A stretch of DNA of 57,687 nucleotides from Micromonospora cabrerizensis (GCF_022230955.1 NZ_JAKKFI010000107.1:1-57687); one strand, 5' to 3'. Positions 33,010-40,879 are shown, numbered from the stretch's first letter. Numbers and translations are program-made. The notes: generated by a model not told the origin, from the sequence alone.

Positions 33010-33678
33010 TTACTCGCCGCTGGTATCGGCGGCGAGGCCGGTGTCACCGGCTGCTGCGGTCTCGCCGACCGCTGCGGTCTCATCGGCTTCCGGAGCGGCG
33101 GACTCGTCCCCTACCCGGTCCCGAGGTCCACCGCGGGACGCCGTGGCGGCGACCGCGGAGGCCTTCACGGCCCGGTGCGGAGCGAGAACCATGATCATGT
33201 TTCGGCCGTCCTGCTTGGGAGCGGCCTCGACGTATCCCAGTTCCGTGATCTCGGATTCGAGTCGACGCAGAAGCCGGTAACCCAGCTCCGGACGACTCTG
33301 CTCGCGACCGCGGAACATGATCGTCACCTTGACCTTGTCGCCCGCCTTGAGGAACCGCACCACGTGACCCTTCTTGGTCTCGTAGTCGTGCGGGTCGATC
33401 TTCGGCCGAAGCTTCATTTCCTTGATGACGGTCTGCTGCTGGTTACGCCGCGCTTCGCGCGCCTTGAGTGCGCTCTCGTACTTGAACTTGCCGAAGTCCA
33501 TGAGCTTGCACACCGGCGGGCGCGCCATCGGCGCAACCTCGACCAGGTCCAGATCGACGTCCGCGGCCAGCTGAAGAGCGCGCTCCAGCGGGACGATGCC
33601 CACCTGCTCACCCTCTGGGCCGACCAGTCGGACCTCACGTGCCCGGATCTGCTCGTTCACGCGTGGTTCGACGCTGAT
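33010..33678 (-). CDS. infC: translation initiation factor IF-3
   Basis: A 222-residue IF-3. The N domain (VNEQIRAREVRLVGPEGEQVG) and C domain (MKLRPKIDPHDYETKKGHVVRFL; MFRGREQSRPELG) are joined by a basic linker. The last about 50 residues are an acidic Ala/Glu/Asp-rich tail of the kind seen in actinobacteria. I place the start at ATC (33678): the conserved ISVEPR precedes VNEQIR in frame, and GAGGAGG lies four bases before the ATC. The GTG at 33660 has no Shine-Dalgarno. Unusual start codons in infC allow IF-3 to repress its own translation. Confidence 0.93.
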   Translation of the reverse strand: MSVEPRVNEQIRAREVRLVGPEGEQVGIVPLERALQLAADVDLDLVEVAPMARPPVCKLMDFGKFKYESALKAREARRNQQQTVIKEMKLRPKIDPHDYETKKGHVVRFLKAGDKVKVTIMFRGREQSRPELGYRLLRRLESEITELGYVEAAPKQDGRNMIMVLAPHRAVKASAVAATASRGGPRDRVGDESAAPEADETAAVGETAAAGDTGLAADTSGE

Positions 33679-33754
33679 GGGGCCTCCTCGAGTCGCTTCT
33701 GCTCAGTTGCCGACCCCCGCGGCCCCCGGATGGGAACCAACCCGAAAAGCAGAA

Positions 33755-33776
33755 GGCCCCGGCGCATGCCAGGGCC
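33755..33776 (-). terminator. terminator-like hairpin in the infC leader
   Basis: On the minus strand GGCCCTGGC, ATGC loop and GCCGGGGCC form a nine-pair stem (one wobble), followed by TTCTGCTTTTC. It lies about 77 bp before the infC start. A leader terminator would allow attenuation of infC-rpmI-rplT; a simple upstream terminator is the alternative. Confidence 0.5.
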
Positions 33777-34004
33777 CGCTCGACCGGTCAGCACGATCAC
33801 AGGATCGCGCATCCGGTGCCGGGACATGCCCGGAACCGGTGACCGGACCCGGCCACCGTAGCGGCGACTCGGGTGGGAGCAGGCGCTCCGCTTTCAAGGC
33901 CGTCTGCTCGCACGCGGAGACAGCCTGGTCGACTGGATAACAGTACACCGGCGTCCCGGCCGCCCCCAAACCGGGCATGACCTCGGGCCCAGGCGGGTCG
34001 CGCC

Positions 34005-34048
34005 GGCCGCGCTCGTGGTTCCCGTCGGCCGCGCTCGTGGTCCCCGTC
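34005..34048. repeat. 22-bp tandem repeat
   Basis: Two adjacent units starting GGCCGCGCTCGTGGT and ending CCCGTC, 34005-34026 and 34027-34048, differ by one base. They continue into degenerate GCGCGCCGGTCGTGCC-like repeats up to about 34105. The 33679-34386 stretch is otherwise without a gene. Confidence 0.75.
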
Positions 34049-34105
34049 GCGCCGGTCGCGCGCCGGTCGTGCCGATCGTGCCGGTCGCGCGCCGATCGTG
34101 CCGGT

Positions 34106-34185
34106 CAAGATCCGTGCACTTTCCCGGAAAGTGCTGCCTCCGGCGACGCTGAGACAGCAGTTTCCGGGAAGTTGCCCAGATCTTG
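34106..34185. repeat. 80-bp palindromic element with CAAGATC ends
   Basis: Left arm 34106-34136 (CAAGATCCG, then CACTTTCCCGGAAAGTG) and right arm 34155-34185 (CAGCAGTTTCC, then CAGATCTTG) are inverted repeats of 31 bases with about 80 percent identity around an 18-base loop. Each arm contains its own small palindrome (TTTCCCGGAAA, TTCCGGGAA). It ends CAAGATC/GATCTTG, like the element at 34976-35053. Probably a non-autonomous dispersed element. Confidence 0.75.
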
Positions 34186-34224
34186 CCGGTGGGGGTGCGG
34201 CGGGCGCACGCGGTGCGGCGCGAG

Positions 34225-34378
34225 TGCGGTGCAGACGCCCACGCGGGGCAGGCCCAGACGCAGGGCAGCACCTGATGCCCGGCGGACCCCAACGCAGGGC
34301 AGACGCCTACACACGGCGTGACCGCGACGCGCGGTAGACCCGACACGCGGCAGACCCCGACGCGGGGCCCGGGAGTTG
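34225..34378. repeat. degenerate GC-rich tandem repeats
   Basis: Recurring short motifs such as GACGC-GGGGCAG, ACGCAGGGCAG and CACGCGGCAGACCCC appear every 20-25 bp between the palindromic element and the 3' end of the PH-domain gene. They do not form a conserved reading frame. Confidence 0.45.
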
Positions 34379-34386
34379 GGTGCGGG

Positions 34387-34860
34387 TCAGCGGCCAACGG
34401 CGCGTTCGGCGAGGTGGGCCTGGTGCGCCTCGTGCAGGCGCCGCAGTGCGCGGACCCCGTCGACGGCCAGCTCCTTGTCGGCGGCCTGGAGGGCGACCAT
34501 CGGCAGGAGGTCGTCGTCATGCAGCTCCAGGCTGGCCCACGGCGCGCCCCGGTCGAAGCGGACTCCCCGGACAACCTCCCAGGGCAGCTCGTAGGAGCTG
34601 ATGACGTTGCGCACCCGGATGCCACGCGCGTCCGCCTCCACCCGCGGACGGGTGAACAGGAGGAACCCCAGCGCCCCGAAGACGCCCAGGCCGATCATGG
34701 CGATCTGGTCGCCGCGCTGGAAGCTGCCGTAACCGTCGCCGGTCGGCCCACTCAGCGAGGTGGCGACCAGACCGAACACGACCACCAGCGCAACTGCCGC
34801 CGACCAGCAGACCACGCGGATGCGGCGGGGCTTCAGGCGGACCAGTTCGGTTTCACTCAC
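34387..34860 (-). CDS. PH-domain (bPH-type) membrane protein
   Basis: A 157-residue protein with two membrane segments (about 14-35 and 52-70) followed by a bacterial PH-like domain: RPRVEADARGIRVRNVISSYELPWEVVRGVRFDR is typical of the bPH_6-type proteins of actinobacteria. The start is GTG at 34860 (MSETELVRL). A PH-domain gene near hisG is a recurring actinobacterial arrangement. Function unknown. It is bracketed by two palindromic CAAGATC elements. Confidence 0.8.
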   Translation of the reverse strand: MSETELVRLKPRRIRVVCWSAAVALVVVFGLVATSLSGPTGDGYGSFQRGDQIAMIGLGVFGALGFLLFTRPRVEADARGIRVRNVISSYELPWEVVRGVRFDRGAPWASLELHDDDLLPMVALQAADKELAVDGVRALRRLHEAHQAHLAERAVGR

Positions 34861-34975
34861 CCCACCAGTCTGCCACCCGCACTCGCCCATCAAACGCACC
34901 ACCCGCCGAGCCGCCACGCACCGGCGACGCATGGCTGCCAGCTTCTCGCGCAGCTCGACGGCGCACCGGCCACGT

Positions 34976-35053
34976 CAAGATCGCGCTCGATCCAGGATCC
35001 AGTGGCCTCGGTCGAGCGCGAGGCCACTACTTCAATGATCGAGCGCGATCTTG
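34976..35053. repeat. 78-bp nested palindromic element with CAAGATC ends
   Basis: Outer arms are perfect over 17 bases: CAAGATCGCGCTCGATC at 34976-34992 and its complement at 35037-35053. Inside, AGTGGCCTCG (35001-35010) and CGAGGCCACT (35019-35028) form a second perfect hairpin. The ends match those of the element at 34106-34185. Folding would give a two-tier stem. The rest of 34861-35210 has only the terminator below. Confidence 0.85.
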
Positions 35054-35122
35054 CGGGTCCGGGATGCGGCCCGCGGACGTTCGCGCGTCGAGCCCTCACA
35101 GTGATCCACTCGACATCAAGGA

Positions 35123-35157
35123 AACGGGGGTGTCCCTGGCATTCGGACACCCCCGTT
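35123..35157. terminator. terminator hairpin after hisG
   Basis: AACGGGGGTGTCC (35123-35135) and GGACACCCCCGTT (35145-35157) are perfect 13-base arms with a nine-base loop, located 54 bp beyond the hisG stop codon. It probably ends hisE-hisG transcription. Confidence 0.85.
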
Positions 35158-35210
35158 CCAGCGAACCCGAGTTGATCAAGCGCCGAGTGCGCGCGAGGAC
35201 CCGAAACCGG

Positions 35211-36056
35211 TCAGAGGCGACAGGCGTGGATGTTGGTGACGAGGATGGCGCGGGCGCCCAACTCGTACAGCTCGTCCATGATCCGGTGGACGTCGTCGCG
35301 CAGCACCATCGCCTGCACCGCCACCCAGCCCTCGCGGTGCAGCGGCGAGACGGTGGGTGACTCGATGCCCGGGGTGAGCCCGCTGGCGCGGTCCAGCAGG
35401 CCGGCCGGCACGTCGTAGGCGAGCATCACGTAACGGCGGGCCACCAGCACACCGTGCAGGCGGCGCAGCAACTGCTCGGCCTGCGCGTGCGCGGGCGCGC
35501 CGGCACGGCGGACCAGCACCGCCGAGGAGCGCAGCAGCGGCTCACCGAAGACGACGAGGCCCGCCTGGCGCAGGGTGGCGCCGGTCTCCACGACGTCCGC
35601 GATCACGTCGGCGACACCGAGGCGTACGGCGTTCTCCACCGCACCGTCGAGGCGGATCACGTCGGCCTTGACGCCCACCTCGCCGAGGTGCCGCTCGACC
35701 AGACCCGGGTACGCGGTGGCGATCCGGTGGCCCCCCAGGTCCTGCACGGAGGCGATGTCGTCGGGGCGGGCGGCGAAGCGGAAGGTGGCGCGACCGAAGG
35801 CGAGGTCGACGACCTCCTCCGCCGGCGCGGCCGAGTCGATCAGCAGGTCCCGGCCGGTGATCCCGAGGTCGAGGTCACCGGAGCCGACGTAGGTGGCGAT
35901 GTCCTTGGGACGCAGGTAGAAGAATTCGACGTCGTTTGCCTCGTCGCGGCAGACGAGGTCCTTGGGGTCGGTGCGCTGGCGGTAGCCCGCCTCACGCAGC
36001 ATCTGGGCGGCCGGCTCGGCCAGGGTGCCCTTGTTGGGAATGGCGACACGCAACAT
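35211..36056 (-). CDS. hisG: ATP phosphoribosyltransferase
   Basis: It catalyses the first step of histidine synthesis. The 281-residue long-form enzyme begins MLRVAIPNKGTLAEPA. YVGSGDLDLGITGRDLL (about 57) and DGAVENAVRLGVADVIADVVETGATLR (about 140) are the PRPP and substrate-binding regions. The C-terminal about 75 residues form the ACT-like regulatory domain that binds histidine. It lies 47 bp downstream of hisE. Confidence 0.97.
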   Translation of the reverse strand: MLRVAIPNKGTLAEPAAQMLREAGYRQRTDPKDLVCRDEANDVEFFYLRPKDIATYVGSGDLDLGITGRDLLIDSAAPAEEVVDLAFGRATFRFAARPDDIASVQDLGGHRIATAYPGLVERHLGEVGVKADVIRLDGAVENAVRLGVADVIADVVETGATLRQAGLVVFGEPLLRSSAVLVRRAGAPAHAQAEQLLRRLHGVLVARRYVMLAYDVPAGLLDRASGLTPGIESPTVSPLHREGWVAVQAMVLRDDVHRIMDELYELGARAILVTNIHACRL

Positions 36057-36103
36057 GACGGAGTGCTCCTTCGATCCGGATGGCGATCAACGGGTGGGGG
36101 CAC

Positions 36104-36367
36104 TCACAGATGTCGGTAGACGTCCTTGAGGTCGAGACCGCTGGCGATCATCAGCACCTGGACCTGGTAGAGCAGTTGGGAGATCTCCTCGGCGGTGCGC
36201 TCCGGCCCCTCGTGCTCGGCGGCCATCCACGACTCGGCCGCCTCCTCGACGACCTTCTTGCCGATGAAGTGCACCCCCTTGTCCAGGGCGGCGACGGTGC
36301 CCGAGCCCGGGGTGCCGGCGGCGGCCTTGGCCTGCAGCTCGGCGAACAACTCCTCGAACGTCTTCAC
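36104..36367 (-). CDS. hisE: phosphoribosyl-ATP pyrophosphatase
   Basis: The second step of histidine synthesis. An 87-residue MazG-like helical protein, KTFEELFAELQAKAAAG at the start and KKVVEEAAESWMAAEHEG with the metal-binding acidic residues. I chose GTG at 36367 because it gives the normal length and N-terminus; the frame extends to 36400 without support. Confidence 0.95.
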   Translation of the reverse strand: MKTFEELFAELQAKAAAGTPGSGTVAALDKGVHFIGKKVVEEAAESWMAAEHEGPERTAEEISQLLYQVQVLMIASGLDLKDVYRHL

Positions 36368-36415
36368 GAAAGACGATTCTTCCAGCCGGTCGACTCGCAC
36401 CGCGCGTCCGGGTCG

Positions 36416-36432
36416 GCTGACACCCAGTCAGC
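36416..36432. promoter_or_regulatory. hairpin/operator-like inverted repeat before the ABC transporter
   Basis: GCTGAC (36416-36421), ACCCA and GTCAGC (36427-36432) form a perfect 6-base inverted repeat between hisE and the divergent substrate-binding protein gene. It may be an operator or a small hairpin. A possible -10, TACGCT at 36500-36505, would make the ABC mRNA leaderless, but no good -35 is present. Confidence 0.3.
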
Positions 36433-36512
36433 GGGACATCGAGGCGGCAATTCCCTATCAGCGTGGTGGGAAAATCTTCGATCGATGCTCATGGAGCTCT
36501 ACGCTGTCGGCC

Positions 36513-37376
36513 ATGGCCAGCAGCTCACGTCTCCTCGCGCTCGCCCTCGCCGGTGCCGTCGTCGCCGCCACCGCCGGATGCGCGCCACAGAAGGAGCTAC
36601 CAACCCCCACCGTCACCACGGGGCTGTCGTGCGCCAAGGACAGCCTGCCCACCCGTACGCCGGGCAAGCTCACCATCGCCACCGACCAGCCCGCGTACGA
36701 GCCGTGGTTCTCGAAGGACAAGCCGGAGAGCGGCGAGGGCTTCGAGTCCGCCGTCGCGTACGCGGTTGCGGAGAAGCTCGGCTACGCCCGCGCCGACGTC
36801 GCCTGGACCCGGGTGAAGTTCGACACCGCGATCGCGCCCGGGCCGAAGGACTTCGACTTCGACATCAACCAGTTCTCCATCACCGACGAGCGCAAGCAGG
36901 CGGTCGACTTCTCCGCGCCGTACTACCTGGTGCGGCAGACCGTCATCGCGTTGAAGTCGTCGAAGATCGCCGGCAGGACGTCGCTGGCCGATCTCCGCGA
37001 CGCGCGACTCGGCGCGCAGGTGGGCACCACCAGCTACCAGGCGATCACCGAGGTGATCAAGCCGTCGGCCAAGCCGCAGGTCTACAACAGCAACGACGAC
37101 GCCAAGAAGGCCCTGCAGAACGGGCAGCTGGACGGGCTCGTGGTGGACCTGCCGACCGCCTTCTACATCACCGGGGCGGAGATCACCGACGCGACGATCG
37201 TCGGTCAGGTGCCGCAGGTCGGTACGCCCGAGGCGTTCGGCCTGCTGCTGGACAAGAACTCCCCGTTGACCAAGTGCGTGACCGGCGCGGTCGGTCAGCT
37301 CACCGCGGCCGGCACGCTGAAGCAGTTGGAGCAGACGTGGCTCGCGCAGGCGGCGGGGGCGGCCGAGCTGCGGTGA
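36513..37376 (+). CDS. amino-acid ABC transporter substrate-binding lipoprotein
   Basis: A 287-residue family 3 extracellular solute-binding protein. The signal peptide ends in the lipobox TAGC (Cys about 23). The domain starts at GKLTIATDQPAYEPWF, and FDFDINQFSITDERKQAVDFSAPYY is the family signature. ATG at 36513 has no convincing Shine-Dalgarno. The polar amino-acid class is clear; the exact substrate is not. Its stop overlaps the permease start (GTGA). Confidence 0.9.
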   Translation: MASSSRLLALALAGAVVAATAGCAPQKELPTPTVTTGLSCAKDSLPTRTPGKLTIATDQPAYEPWFSKDKPESGEGFESAVAYAVAEKLGYARADVAWTRVKFDTAIAPGPKDFDFDINQFSITDERKQAVDFSAPYYLVRQTVIALKSSKIAGRTSLADLRDARLGAQVGTTSYQAITEVIKPSAKPQVYNSNDDAKKALQNGQLDGLVVDLPTAFYITGAEITDATIVGQVPQVGTPEAFGLLLDKNSPLTKCVTGAVGQLTAAGTLKQLEQTWLAQAAGAAELR

Positions 37377-38218
37377 CGCTCCTGGATCACGTCCCCTCGG
37401 AGGCGCAGCGGCGTCGGTCGGCGTACCGGCATCGGCAGACCGTCCACAGCGTGGTGGTCGCGGCCTGTTCCACGGCGGCGCTCGGCACGCTGCTGGTCGT
37501 CGCGGTGACCGGTGCGCCCGGGTGGGACCGGGTGCGGCAGTCGTTCCTGGACCCGGAGATCGCCCGGGACGCGTTGCCGGCGGTGCTGAGCGGGCTCTGG
37601 CTCAACGTTCGGCTGCTGGTCTGCTGTGCGGTCGGCGCGCTGCTGCTCGGGTTGGTGATCGCGGTGCTGCGGACGTTGCGCGGCCCGGTCTTCTTCCCGG
37701 TCCGGGCGCTGGCCGCCGGCTACACCTACACCTTCCGCGGCCTTCCGCTGATCATCGTGCTGTACCTGCTCACGCTCGGCGTGCCCGGCCTGCGACTGCA
37801 GGGTATGCCGCCGGTGCTGGTGCTCGGTGGGGCCGCGTTGGTCCTCACCTACGGCGGATATCTCGCCGAGGTGTTCCGGGCCGGCATCGAGTCGGTGCAC
37901 CCCAGTCAGCTCGCCGCGGCCCGCTCGCTGGGCCTGACCTACCGGCAGACGATGCGGCACGTGGTGCTGCCGCAGGCCGTCCGCAGGGTGGCGCCGCCCC
38001 TGCTCAACGACGTGGTGGCGTTGCAGAAGGACGTCGGCCTGGTCTCGCTCGCCGGGCCGATCGACGCGGTACGCGCCGCGCAGATCGCCACCGCCCAGTC
38101 GTTCAACTACACGCCGTACGTCGTGGCGGGCGTGCTCTTCGTGCTGCTCGCGATCCCGCTGATCGCGGTCACCGACTGGGTGACGCTGCGGGCGGCCCGC
38201 CGACAGTCGGGAGGCTGA
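37373..38218 (+). CDS. amino-acid ABC transporter permease
   Basis: A 281-residue HisM-type permease with about five membrane segments. The EAA loop is RAGIESVHPSQLAAARSLGLTYRQTMRHVVLPQA in part (about 165-200). YTYTFRGLPLIIVLY is the typical start of the BPD domain. GTG at 37373 overlaps the preceding stop codon. It probably works as a homodimer since only one permease gene is present. Confidence 0.92.
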   Translation: MTLLDHVPSEAQRRRSAYRHRQTVHSVVVAACSTAALGTLLVVAVTGAPGWDRVRQSFLDPEIARDALPAVLSGLWLNVRLLVCCAVGALLLGLVIAVLRTLRGPVFFPVRALAAGYTYTFRGLPLIIVLYLLTLGVPGLRLQGMPPVLVLGGAALVLTYGGYLAEVFRAGIESVHPSQLAAARSLGLTYRQTMRHVVLPQAVRRVAPPLLNDVVALQKDVGLVSLAGPIDAVRAAQIATAQSFNYTPYVVAGVLFVLLAIPLIAVTDWVTLRAARRQSGG

Positions 38219-38220
38219 CG

Positions 38221-38964
38221 ATGGAGCTGCTGCGCTGTCGGGGTCTGCGCAAGGAGTTCGCCGGTCAGGTGGTGCTCGACCAGCTCGACCTGACCGTCTC
38301 CGAGCATCAGGTGGTCGCGCTGATCGGTGCCTCCGGGTCCGGCAAGTCGACACTGCTGCGGTGCGTGAACCTGCTGGAGGAGCTGGACGACGGCACCATC
38401 GAGCTGGACGGGGAGGACATCTCCGATCCCCGGGTGGACCCGGACCGGGTCCGTCGGCGGATCGGCATGGTGTTCCAGGCGTACAACCTCTTTCCGCACC
38501 TGAGCGTGTTGGAGAACGTCACGCTCGCCCCGCGTCGCGTACACCGGCGGGCCCGTGCGGAGGCGGAGGCCCAGGCCCGGGAGCTGCTCGACCGGGTGGG
38601 GCTCGGCGCCAGGGCGGACGCCTACCCGGACCGGCTCTCCGGCGGGCAGCAACAGCGGGTGGCGATCGTCCGGGCGCTGGCGAACTCACCGCGGCTGATG
38701 CTGCTCGACGAGGTGACCTCCGCGCTGGACCCGGAACTCGTCGGCGAGGTGCTGGCGATGATCCGGGACCTGAAGGCCGACGGGATGACGATGGTGCTGG
38801 CCACCCACGAGATGAGCTTCGCCCGGGAGGTTGCCGACCAGGTGTGCTTCCTCGACCAGGGGCGGGTCGTCGAGAGTGGCCCACCCGAACAGGTGCTGGG
38901 CGAGCCGACCCAGCCTCGCACCCGGCAGTTCCTACACCGGATCATCGAGGCCGGCCGCCTCTGA
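38221..38964 (+). CDS. amino-acid ABC transporter ATP-binding protein
   Basis: A 247-residue GlnQ-type ATPase: Walker A GASGSGKST (about 36-44), Q-loop VFQAYNLFPHLSVLENV, signature LSGGQQQRVAI, Walker B LMLLDEVTSALDPE, and THEMSFA with the switch His. It starts 2 bp after the permease stop. Its own stop codon is the first three bases of a 16-bp tandem repeat array. Confidence 0.95.
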   Translation: MELLRCRGLRKEFAGQVVLDQLDLTVSEHQVVALIGASGSGKSTLLRCVNLLEELDDGTIELDGEDISDPRVDPDRVRRRIGMVFQAYNLFPHLSVLENVTLAPRRVHRRARAEAEAQARELLDRVGLGARADAYPDRLSGGQQQRVAIVRALANSPRLMLLDEVTSALDPELVGEVLAMIRDLKADGMTMVLATHEMSFAREVADQVCFLDQGRVVESGPPEQVLGEPTQPRTRQFLHRIIEAGRL

Positions 38965-39057
38965 AGCCGACCGCGTCTGAAGCCGACCGCCCCTCAAGCC
39001 GGCGGCCCCTCAAGCCGACCGCCCCTCAAGCCGGCGGCCCTTAAGCCGGCCGCAGGC
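38962..39057. repeat. 16-bp minisatellite, six units, starting at a stop codon
   Basis: Units of 16 bp at 38962, 38978, 38994, 39010, 39026 and 39042 follow the pattern T-(G/C)-AAGCCG-(AC or GC)-CG-CCCC. Units 3 to 5 alternate between GGCGG and GACCG forms. The first unit begins with the TGA of the ATPase gene. The array fills most of the gap to ribH (39085). Confidence 0.9.
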
Positions 39058-39084
39058 AAGGGCCGGCCGACGGCAGGGGCGGCC

Positions 39085-39591
39085 TCAGCCGCCGAAGCCG
39101 ACCCTCTGGGCGTTGCCGGCGGCGACGGTCCGGACGGCCAGCGCGGCGTCGAGCGCGGCGACGGTCGCCGCCCAGCCCTTGTCCTCCGCCGAGCCGGGCA
39201 GACCGGCGCGGTCCCGGGCCTGCTCGATGGTCTCCACGGTCAGCACCCCGTGCGCCACCGGCTTGCCCTCGTCCAGCGCCACCCGGGTCAGCCCGTCGGT
39301 GACCGAGCGGCAGACGTAGTCGAAGTGCGCGGTGGAGCCGCGGACCACCACGCCGAGGGCTACCACCACGTCGCAGCGACGCGCGAGGGCCTGGGCGACC
39401 ACCGGCAGCTCGACCGAGCCGGCGACCCGGGCGACCACGGACCGGGCGCCGCACGCCTCGGCGGCCGCCACCGCCCGCTCCAGCATGTGGTCGGTCAGGT
39501 CGCCGTGCCAGCGGGCGGCGACGATCCCGACGGTCAGCCCCGCGGCGTCCACCGCGTCGACTCCCGGCTCACCGAAACCCGCCATCGTCAT
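39085..39591 (-). CDS. ribH: 6,7-dimethyl-8-ribityllumazine synthase
   Basis: The penultimate step of riboflavin synthesis. The 168-residue protein has VGIVAARWHGDLTDHML near the start, VAGSVELPVVAQAL (about 65) and ALGVVVRGSTAHFDYVC (about 85) with the conserved His. ATG at 39591 overlaps the ribBA stop (ATGA); the ATG at 39585 is an alternative. It is the last gene of the rib operon. Confidence 0.96.
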   Translation of the reverse strand: MTMAGFGEPGVDAVDAAGLTVGIVAARWHGDLTDHMLERAVAAAEACGARSVVARVAGSVELPVVAQALARRCDVVVALGVVVRGSTAHFDYVCRSVTDGLTRVALDEGKPVAHGVLTVETIEQARDRAGLPGSAEDKGWAATVAALDAALAVRTVAAGNAQRVGFGG

Positions 39592-40853
39592 GCTCCGATC
39601 TCGTCGTTGGCGACCGGGCGCCCCAGCGGCGCCTCGGACAGCTCGTCCAACTCGTCCAGCAGGTGACCCATCCGGTCCCGCTTGGTGCGCAGGTAGCGCA
39701 TGTTCTCCGGGTGCGCGCCGACCGGCAACCCCTCGCGGCCGGTGATGGTCAACCCGTACCCCTCCAGCCCGGCCCGCTTGGCCGGGTTGTTGGTCAGCAG
39801 GCGCATCGAGCGCACACCCAGGTCGTAGAGGATCTGCGCACCGGTGCCGTAGTCGCGGGCGTCGGCCGGCAGGCCCAGGTCGAGGTTGGCGTCGACCGTG
39901 TCGCGGCCGGAGTCCTGCAACTGGTACGCCTGCAGCTTGTGCAGCAGCCCGATGCCGCGCCCCTCGTGCCCGCGGACGTAGAGCACCACGCCCCGGCCCT
40001 CCCGCGCGACCCGGGCCAGCGCGGCGTCCAACTGCGGCCCGCAGTCGCAGCGCAGTGAGCCGAACACGTCCCCGGTGAGGCACTCGGAGTGCACCCGGAC
40101 CAGCACGTCCTGGCCGTCGCCGAGGTCGCCCAGCACCATCGCGATGTGTTCGGCCGGGTCGTGTTCGGCGCGGTAGCCGAGCGCCCGGAACACCCCGTGC
40201 CGGGTGGGCATCCGGGCGTCGGCGACCAGCTCGACCTGCTTCTCGGTGCGCCGGCGGTAGGCGATCAGGTCGGCGATCGTGATCAGCGTGAGGCCGTGCT
40301 CGGCGGAGAACTTCTCCAGGTCCGGCAGTCGCATCATCGTGCCGTCGTCGTTGACCAGCTCGCAGAGCACGCCCGCCGGGCGCAACCCGGCCAGCCGGGT
40401 CAGGTCGATCCCCGCCTCGGTGTGCCCGGGGCGGCGCAGCACCCCGCCCTCGCGGGCGCGCAGCGGCACGACGTGCCCCGGCCGCGACAGGTCGGTCGGG
40501 TCGGTCGCCGCGCCGGCCAGCAGCCGGCTGGTGTGCGCACGGTCGGCCGCCGAGATGCCGGTGCCGACGCCCTCCCGGGCGTCCACGGTCACCGTGTACG
40601 CGGTGCCGCGCCGGTCCTGGTTGGTGTGGTGCATCGGCGGCAGGTCGAGGCGGTCGGCCTCGCTCTCGGTCAACGCCACGCAGACGTACCCGGAGGTGTA
40701 GCGCACCATGAACGCCATCAGCTCCGGTGTGGCCAGCTCGGCCGCGAAGATCAGGTCGCCCTCGTTCTCGCGGTCGGCGTCGTCGACGACGACCACCGGC
40801 CGGCCGGCCGCGATCTCCGCGACCGCCTGCTCGATGCTTCCGAAGCTGCTCAT
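39588..40853 (-). CDS. ribBA: 3,4-dihydroxy-2-butanone 4-phosphate synthase / GTP cyclohydrolase II
   Basis: A 421-residue fusion supplying both precursors of lumazine. The N-terminal DHBP synthase (about 1-205) has DDADRENEGDLIFAAE and RPGHVVPLRAREGGVLRRPGHTEA in part. The C-terminal GTP cyclohydrolase II has the zinc site CLTGDVFGSLRCDC and GHEGRGIGLLHKLQAY. ATG at 40853. A 150-bp gap with a strong hairpin separates it from ribM. Confidence 0.96.
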   Translation of the reverse strand: MSSFGSIEQAVAEIAAGRPVVVVDDADRENEGDLIFAAELATPELMAFMVRYTSGYVCVALTESEADRLDLPPMHHTNQDRRGTAYTVTVDAREGVGTGISAADRAHTSRLLAGAATDPTDLSRPGHVVPLRAREGGVLRRPGHTEAGIDLTRLAGLRPAGVLCELVNDDGTMMRLPDLEKFSAEHGLTLITIADLIAYRRRTEKQVELVADARMPTRHGVFRALGYRAEHDPAEHIAMVLGDLGDGQDVLVRVHSECLTGDVFGSLRCDCGPQLDAALARVAREGRGVVLYVRGHEGRGIGLLHKLQAYQLQDSGRDTVDANLDLGLPADARDYGTGAQILYDLGVRSMRLLTNNPAKRAGLEGYGLTITGREGLPVGAHPENMRYLRTKRDRMGHLLDELDELSEAPLGRPVANDEIGA

Positions 40854-40879
40854 GCCGCCACTCCGCTTCGCCGAACGGT

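Noticed and set aside
34106..35053. Palindromic elements as a composite transposon carrying the PH-domain gene
   Set aside because: The PH-domain gene near hisG is a common actinobacterial arrangement and there is no transposase; the elements more likely inserted independently on either side.
38962..39057. CRISPR array
   Set aside because: The 16-bp units are directly adjacent with no unique spacers, and no cas genes are present. I found no CRISPR array in the window.
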